Positions 61,579-64,000 of a DNA stretch of 64,000 nucleotides are shown in pieces (position 1 is the first letter of the stretch; each line of letters opens with the position of its first letter). The translations under genes and the position numbers were made by a program. The stretch is from Zobellia laminariae (GTDB lineage Bacteria > Bacteroidota > Bacteroidia > Flavobacteriales > Flavobacteriaceae), in assembly GCF_009725995.1 (NCBI RefSeq), contig NZ_RCNS01000002.1, positions 186,001 through 250,000 on the forward strand. Direction: 5' to 3'. The notes under the pieces are model-generated. The model was given only the letters and a program-made list of their open reading frames with translations, ran no database searches and was not told where the DNA came from.

Positions 61579-61608
61579 CAAAGTTAAACATTCTTATAAC
61601 CATATCAA
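61579..61608 (-). promoter_or_regulatory. Promoter of the YceI-family gene
   Basis: Minus-strand TTG (61606-61608), 19 bases, then TAACTTTG (61579-61586): both the -33 and the -7 elements of the Bacteroidota vegetative promoter at proper spacing, 28 bases before the start codon. The best-formed promoter of the window. Confidence 0.6.
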
Positions 61609-61681
61609 CTTGACTATAAGATGATTTTAACACATAAAAACCTCCACGATTGTAGTTCTTTAAAGTAAAATTGGGAATCGC

Positions 61682-62902
61682 TTATGCTATCAAGGTGGTT
61701 ATGACCTGCGTTTCATTATGTAAGGTCTTGTGAACCGGACATTTATCAGCAATTTGAAGAATGCGGTTTTTCTGTTTCTCGTCTAAATCCGCAGTTAGTT
61801 TTATCTCTCTTTTAAAAGTGTCAATTTTGGCAGAATCCAGGTCACATTCTTTACAATCTATTGCATGACTTCTGCTATAGCTAGTGTGCACTTCTATATT
61901 ATCTATTTTCCATCCTTTACGTTTTGCGTACATCTGTACGGTCATAGCAGTACAGGCAGATAAGCCGGCAGATACCAATTCGTATGGTGATGGCCCAAAA
62001 TCATTACCGCCCACATCAATAGGTTCGTCTGCGGTCATAAAATGGTTACCAACTTTCATTTGGGTAGAAAAACCATCATCGTGGTCTAAACTAGCTACTA
62101 CTTGGTGTTTTGTTTTAGGCTCTTCTTGTTTTTCGGTATCCAGCGTTAAATAACGTTTGGCCCATCTGGAGATAAGCTCTCCGGCATAAAAAGAGTCTCT
62201 TTTATTAGATAGCAGGTGATCCGCGCCATCTAAAGAAACAAAACTTTTAGGGTGATGTGCTGCACGGTAAATTTCTTCTGCATTCTTAACTTCAACGGTT
62301 GCGTCTTGTGGAGAATGTAGTATTAGTATAGGCTTGCGAAGTTTTCCTAGTACTTGGGCAAGAGGTTGATGTTGTAAATCGTCTAAAAATTGTTTTTTGA
62401 TGGTAAAATCTCTTCCACTAAGATTCACGACTGCTTTTCCGGTTTCTTCAATTTCTGGAATACCACTCTTTAAAAGACGTTTTATATGAACCGGATTTGA
62501 TGGAGCACCTATAGTTGCCAGAGCTTTTATAGAATTGATTCTTCCCGCAGCAAAAATAACGGCTGTACCACCAAGCGAATGCCCAACCAACAGGCTAGGA
62601 GCTTTATAGTTCTTCTCTAAATAATCTGCAGCGGCAACAAGGTCATCAACATTACCTGAAAAATTAGTATCGGCAAAGTCACCTTCACTTTCGCCTAAAC
62701 CTGTAAAATCAAAACGTAAAACTCCAAAACCATTTGCAGTTAGAGCTTTACTGATATTACGCACTGCAGTCAGGTTTTTGGTACAGGTAAAGCAATGGGC
62801 AAAAATAGCAAAGTTATGCGGGTGTCTATTGGCGGGCAGTTCTAATCTACCTACTAAATCTTGTCCATCCTTATTTTTAAAGCTTACTTTTTGAAGGTTC
62901 AT
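61682..62902 (-). CDS. Alpha/beta hydrolase-OsmC fusion protein
   Basis: 406-residue two-domain protein. Residues 1-250 are an alpha/beta hydrolase (FAIFAHCFTCTKNL, FTGLGESEGDF, nucleophile VGHSLGGTAV, Asp in LHSPQDATVEV, His in GADHLLSNK). Residues 270-406 are an OsmC domain, with redox Cys in SAGLSACTAMTVQMYAKRKGW (two parts) and in ADKCPVHKTLHNE, as in organic hydroperoxide reductases. An added CKECDL segment lies between. Known fusions of this layout occur in several phyla. Likely detoxifies organic hydroperoxides; the hydrolase half may release acyl groups. Confidence 0.92.
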   Translation of the reverse strand: MNLQKVSFKNKDGQDLVGRLELPANRHPHNFAIFAHCFTCTKNLTAVRNISKALTANGFGVLRFDFTGLGESEGDFADTNFSGNVDDLVAAADYLEKNYKAPSLLVGHSLGGTAVIFAAGRINSIKALATIGAPSNPVHIKRLLKSGIPEIEETGKAVVNLSGRDFTIKKQFLDDLQHQPLAQVLGKLRKPILILHSPQDATVEVKNAEEIYRAAHHPKSFVSLDGADHLLSNKRDSFYAGELISRWAKRYLTLDTEKQEEPKTKHQVVASLDHDDGFSTQMKVGNHFMTADEPIDVGGNDFGPSPYELVSAGLSACTAMTVQMYAKRKGWKIDNIEVHTSYSRSHAIDCKECDLDSAKIDTFKREIKLTADLDEKQKNRILQIADKCPVHKTLHNETQVITTLIA

Positions 62903-62940
62903 GGGTACCGGTTTTAATTAGATAGTTATGAGAGTTACTA

Positions 62941-63636
62941 TTAACTGCCGCTATCATTCTTTTTGAATATACCTCTTAGGTCGGGATTATAGGTGACACC
63001 TATCTGCAAACGATCAAAATTTGCTGAAGGAAAATGATTTTTTAGATAACCGGCCTGTACACTCAGGTTGTTGGTTACGTTAACACCAAGGGCGGCATAT
63101 AAACGGTTCTGTCCAAAAACATCGTCTTGTAAGTTTAAGAAAATCTCATCATAGAAATTCAAGAAAAAGATATCCGTTAACGGCAGCGTTACTTGCAGCC
63201 TGTATCTGGCACGATGTTGTGTATCCGTGGTCTCCCCAAAATCTAGAAAACGTTGCTCTAATCTGTAACGGTGTTCAAAAAGAAACTCACCTACTTTATT
63301 TTTTAGAATAAGCTGTTCAAAAATACGGTGCTCTTTTGAATTGGTCTCATCGGGAAATTCCTCAAAAGTACCATCTGTAGTAATATAACCGTAACCCATG
63401 GTTGCAATGGCATCTGAGCTGATATGGTAATTGAGGCCGGTACGTAATAAAAGCTGATTAAAATTATCTGCTTGTTCATAATAACGTAGCTGACCTTCTG
63501 TATGGATACTGAATTTATCTGAAACTTTATTGGTCCCAAAATACATGTGCCATGTACCCAAACTATTTTCGCCAGTTTCTTGGGCATTGGTTAAAATTGA
63601 GCATAGAAAAATTAAACCTAGTAGAACTTTCTTCAT
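62941..63636 (-). CDS. DUF2490-family outer-membrane-type protein
   Basis: 231 residues with signal peptide (LLGLIFLCSILTNAQ). DUF2490 landmarks are LGTWHMYFGTNKVSDKFSIH, GLNYHISSDAIATMGYGYI, EHRYRLEQRFL, YRLQVTLPL and LYAALGVNVTNNLSVQAGYL. The alternating aromatic strands predict a small outer-membrane barrel. Function unknown. No clear terminator follows directly. Confidence 0.88.
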   Translation of the reverse strand: MKKVLLGLIFLCSILTNAQETGENSLGTWHMYFGTNKVSDKFSIHTEGQLRYYEQADNFNQLLLRTGLNYHISSDAIATMGYGYITTDGTFEEFPDETNSKEHRIFEQLILKNKVGEFLFEHRYRLEQRFLDFGETTDTQHRARYRLQVTLPLTDIFFLNFYDEIFLNLQDDVFGQNRLYAALGVNVTNNLSVQAGYLKNHFPSANFDRLQIGVTYNPDLRGIFKKNDSGS

Positions 63637-63822
63637 TAAAATTTAGGGATTTCGTTTTCTAAGAAAACAAGTTGAATTAACATTGGTAAAGCTCTAAATA
63701 TACCAAAAACTTTAAATTATACTTCTTAAAAGGCTGTTAAGAGCAAAGAAGTATAATGCCGCTTATAGTCAGTTTTTACTAATAAGTTGCAATTGTCTAT
63801 GTTGATATTAAAGAGTAGAAAT

Positions 63823-63869
63823 AAAAAGGCCCTGCTCCCAATGACTATCAAACATTGAAAACAGGACCT
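63823..63869 (-). terminator. Terminator of the truncated right-edge gene
   Basis: On the minus strand AGGTCCTG pairs with CAGGGCCT (one G-T wobble), with a second inner stem CAATG/CATTG, then five Ts. It is 17 bases past the stop codon of the partial gene. Confidence 0.7.
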
Positions 63870-63885
63870 GAAGTGAAAAAGTAAG

Positions 63886-64000
63886 CTATAAATTGATGTT
63901 CAAATAGACCGAAAGCCTATTACGAAGTTCTACTTTATCACTATTTAAATTTTGACTAATGGGTAGCATACCGGTTAGGCCCAACGCGTATCTATTGTAG
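63886..64000 (-). CDS. C-terminal fragment of a probable outer-membrane barrel protein (cut by window edge)
   Basis: The last 37 codons of a minus-strand gene: YNRYALGLTGMLPISQN then LNSDKVELRNRLSVYLNINL and stop. The end consists of alternating hydrophobic and polar residues with a terminal strand RLSVYLNINL, as in outer-membrane barrels, and it is followed by a terminator. Identity of the family cannot be told. The rest lies beyond position 64000. Confidence 0.55.
   Translation of the reverse strand, partial: YNRYALGLTGMLPISQNLNSDKVELRNRLSVYLNINL

Noticed and set aside
1..64000. tRNA, rRNA, riboswitch, CRISPR, prophage and insertion sequences
   Set aside because: None of the typical conserved segments, repeat arrays or transposase/integrase genes was seen on either strand.

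Overview
The window is chromosomal DNA from a marine-type member of the Bacteroidota, most likely family Flavobacteriaceae (a Zobellia- or Maribacter-like genome would fit, but the genus is a guess). The evidence is SusC/SusD pairs, LytTR response regulators with LytS-type kinases, 2TM-domain proteins, a LETM1-related protein, a PadR-PspC-DUF2807 cluster, many lipoproteins, and -7 promoter boxes of the TAnnTTTG type where they can be recognised. No rRNA, tRNA, CRISPR array, insertion sequence or prophage was seen. Both ends cut a gene: a SusC N-terminus at the left edge and the C-terminus of a probable outer-membrane barrel at the right edge.

Layout. 1-6.5 kb: a truncated susC, a sugar-type MFS permease divergent from a Tat-exported Gfo/Idh/MocA oxidoreductase, then a lipoprotein formylglycine-generating enzyme with an intact Cys pair directly followed by galactokinase. 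6.5-11.3 kb: two LytTR regulators (the second lacks the phospho-acceptor Asp) flanking a universal stress protein, thioredoxin reductase, and two tandem paralogous secreted proteins. 11.5-18.2 kb: a SusC/SusD pair convergent with a translationally coupled dipeptide epimerase and BioF-like PLP enzyme. 18.3-22.6 kb: DUF2807, PspC, PadR, NTF2-like and DUF4870 genes. 22.7-26.8 kb: small housekeeping and accessory genes (DUF4442, CPBP protease, AIM24, DUF2461, receiver-only protein, NudK). 26.8-35.7 kb: a PBP4-type carboxypeptidase, the oxyR/dps divergon, TfoX, an SDR, PaiB, an alpha/beta hydrolase, a secreted EEP hydrolase and a DEAD-box helicase.

36.1-39.8 kb holds the least ordinary cassette: an M64-family metallopeptidase fused to Ca-binding FG-GAP-like repeats without a Sec signal, followed by two unrecognised proteins that share a C-terminal domain with each other, one soluble and one membrane-anchored. 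39.8-48.8 kb: a COG2509 flavoprotein, metE divergent from an Lrp/AsnC regulator, a LytS-type kinase fused to a 2TM domain followed by two free 2TM proteins and a LytTR regulator, and a LETM1-related protein. 49-52.3 kb: two DUF4331-related exported proteins, a TPR lipoprotein and a 36-residue candidate membrane peptide. 52.4-64 kb: an RND transporter divergent from a BamA-like barrel, DUF547, a TIGR04283-like glycosyltransferase with a double-VOC protein, an ECF sigma/anti-sigma pair, Cu-Zn superoxide dismutase, YceI, a hydrolase-OsmC fusion and a DUF2490 protein.

Taken together the functions fall into outer-membrane nutrient uptake, sugar metabolism (permease, oxidoreductase, galK), oxidative-stress defence (trxB, oxyR, dps, sodC, OsmC fusion, possibly the sigma pair), envelope signalling (three LytTR regulators, one LytS kinase, PadR/PspC), and several Bacteroidota-specific families without assigned roles. 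All calls come from reading the sequence; no database search was run.
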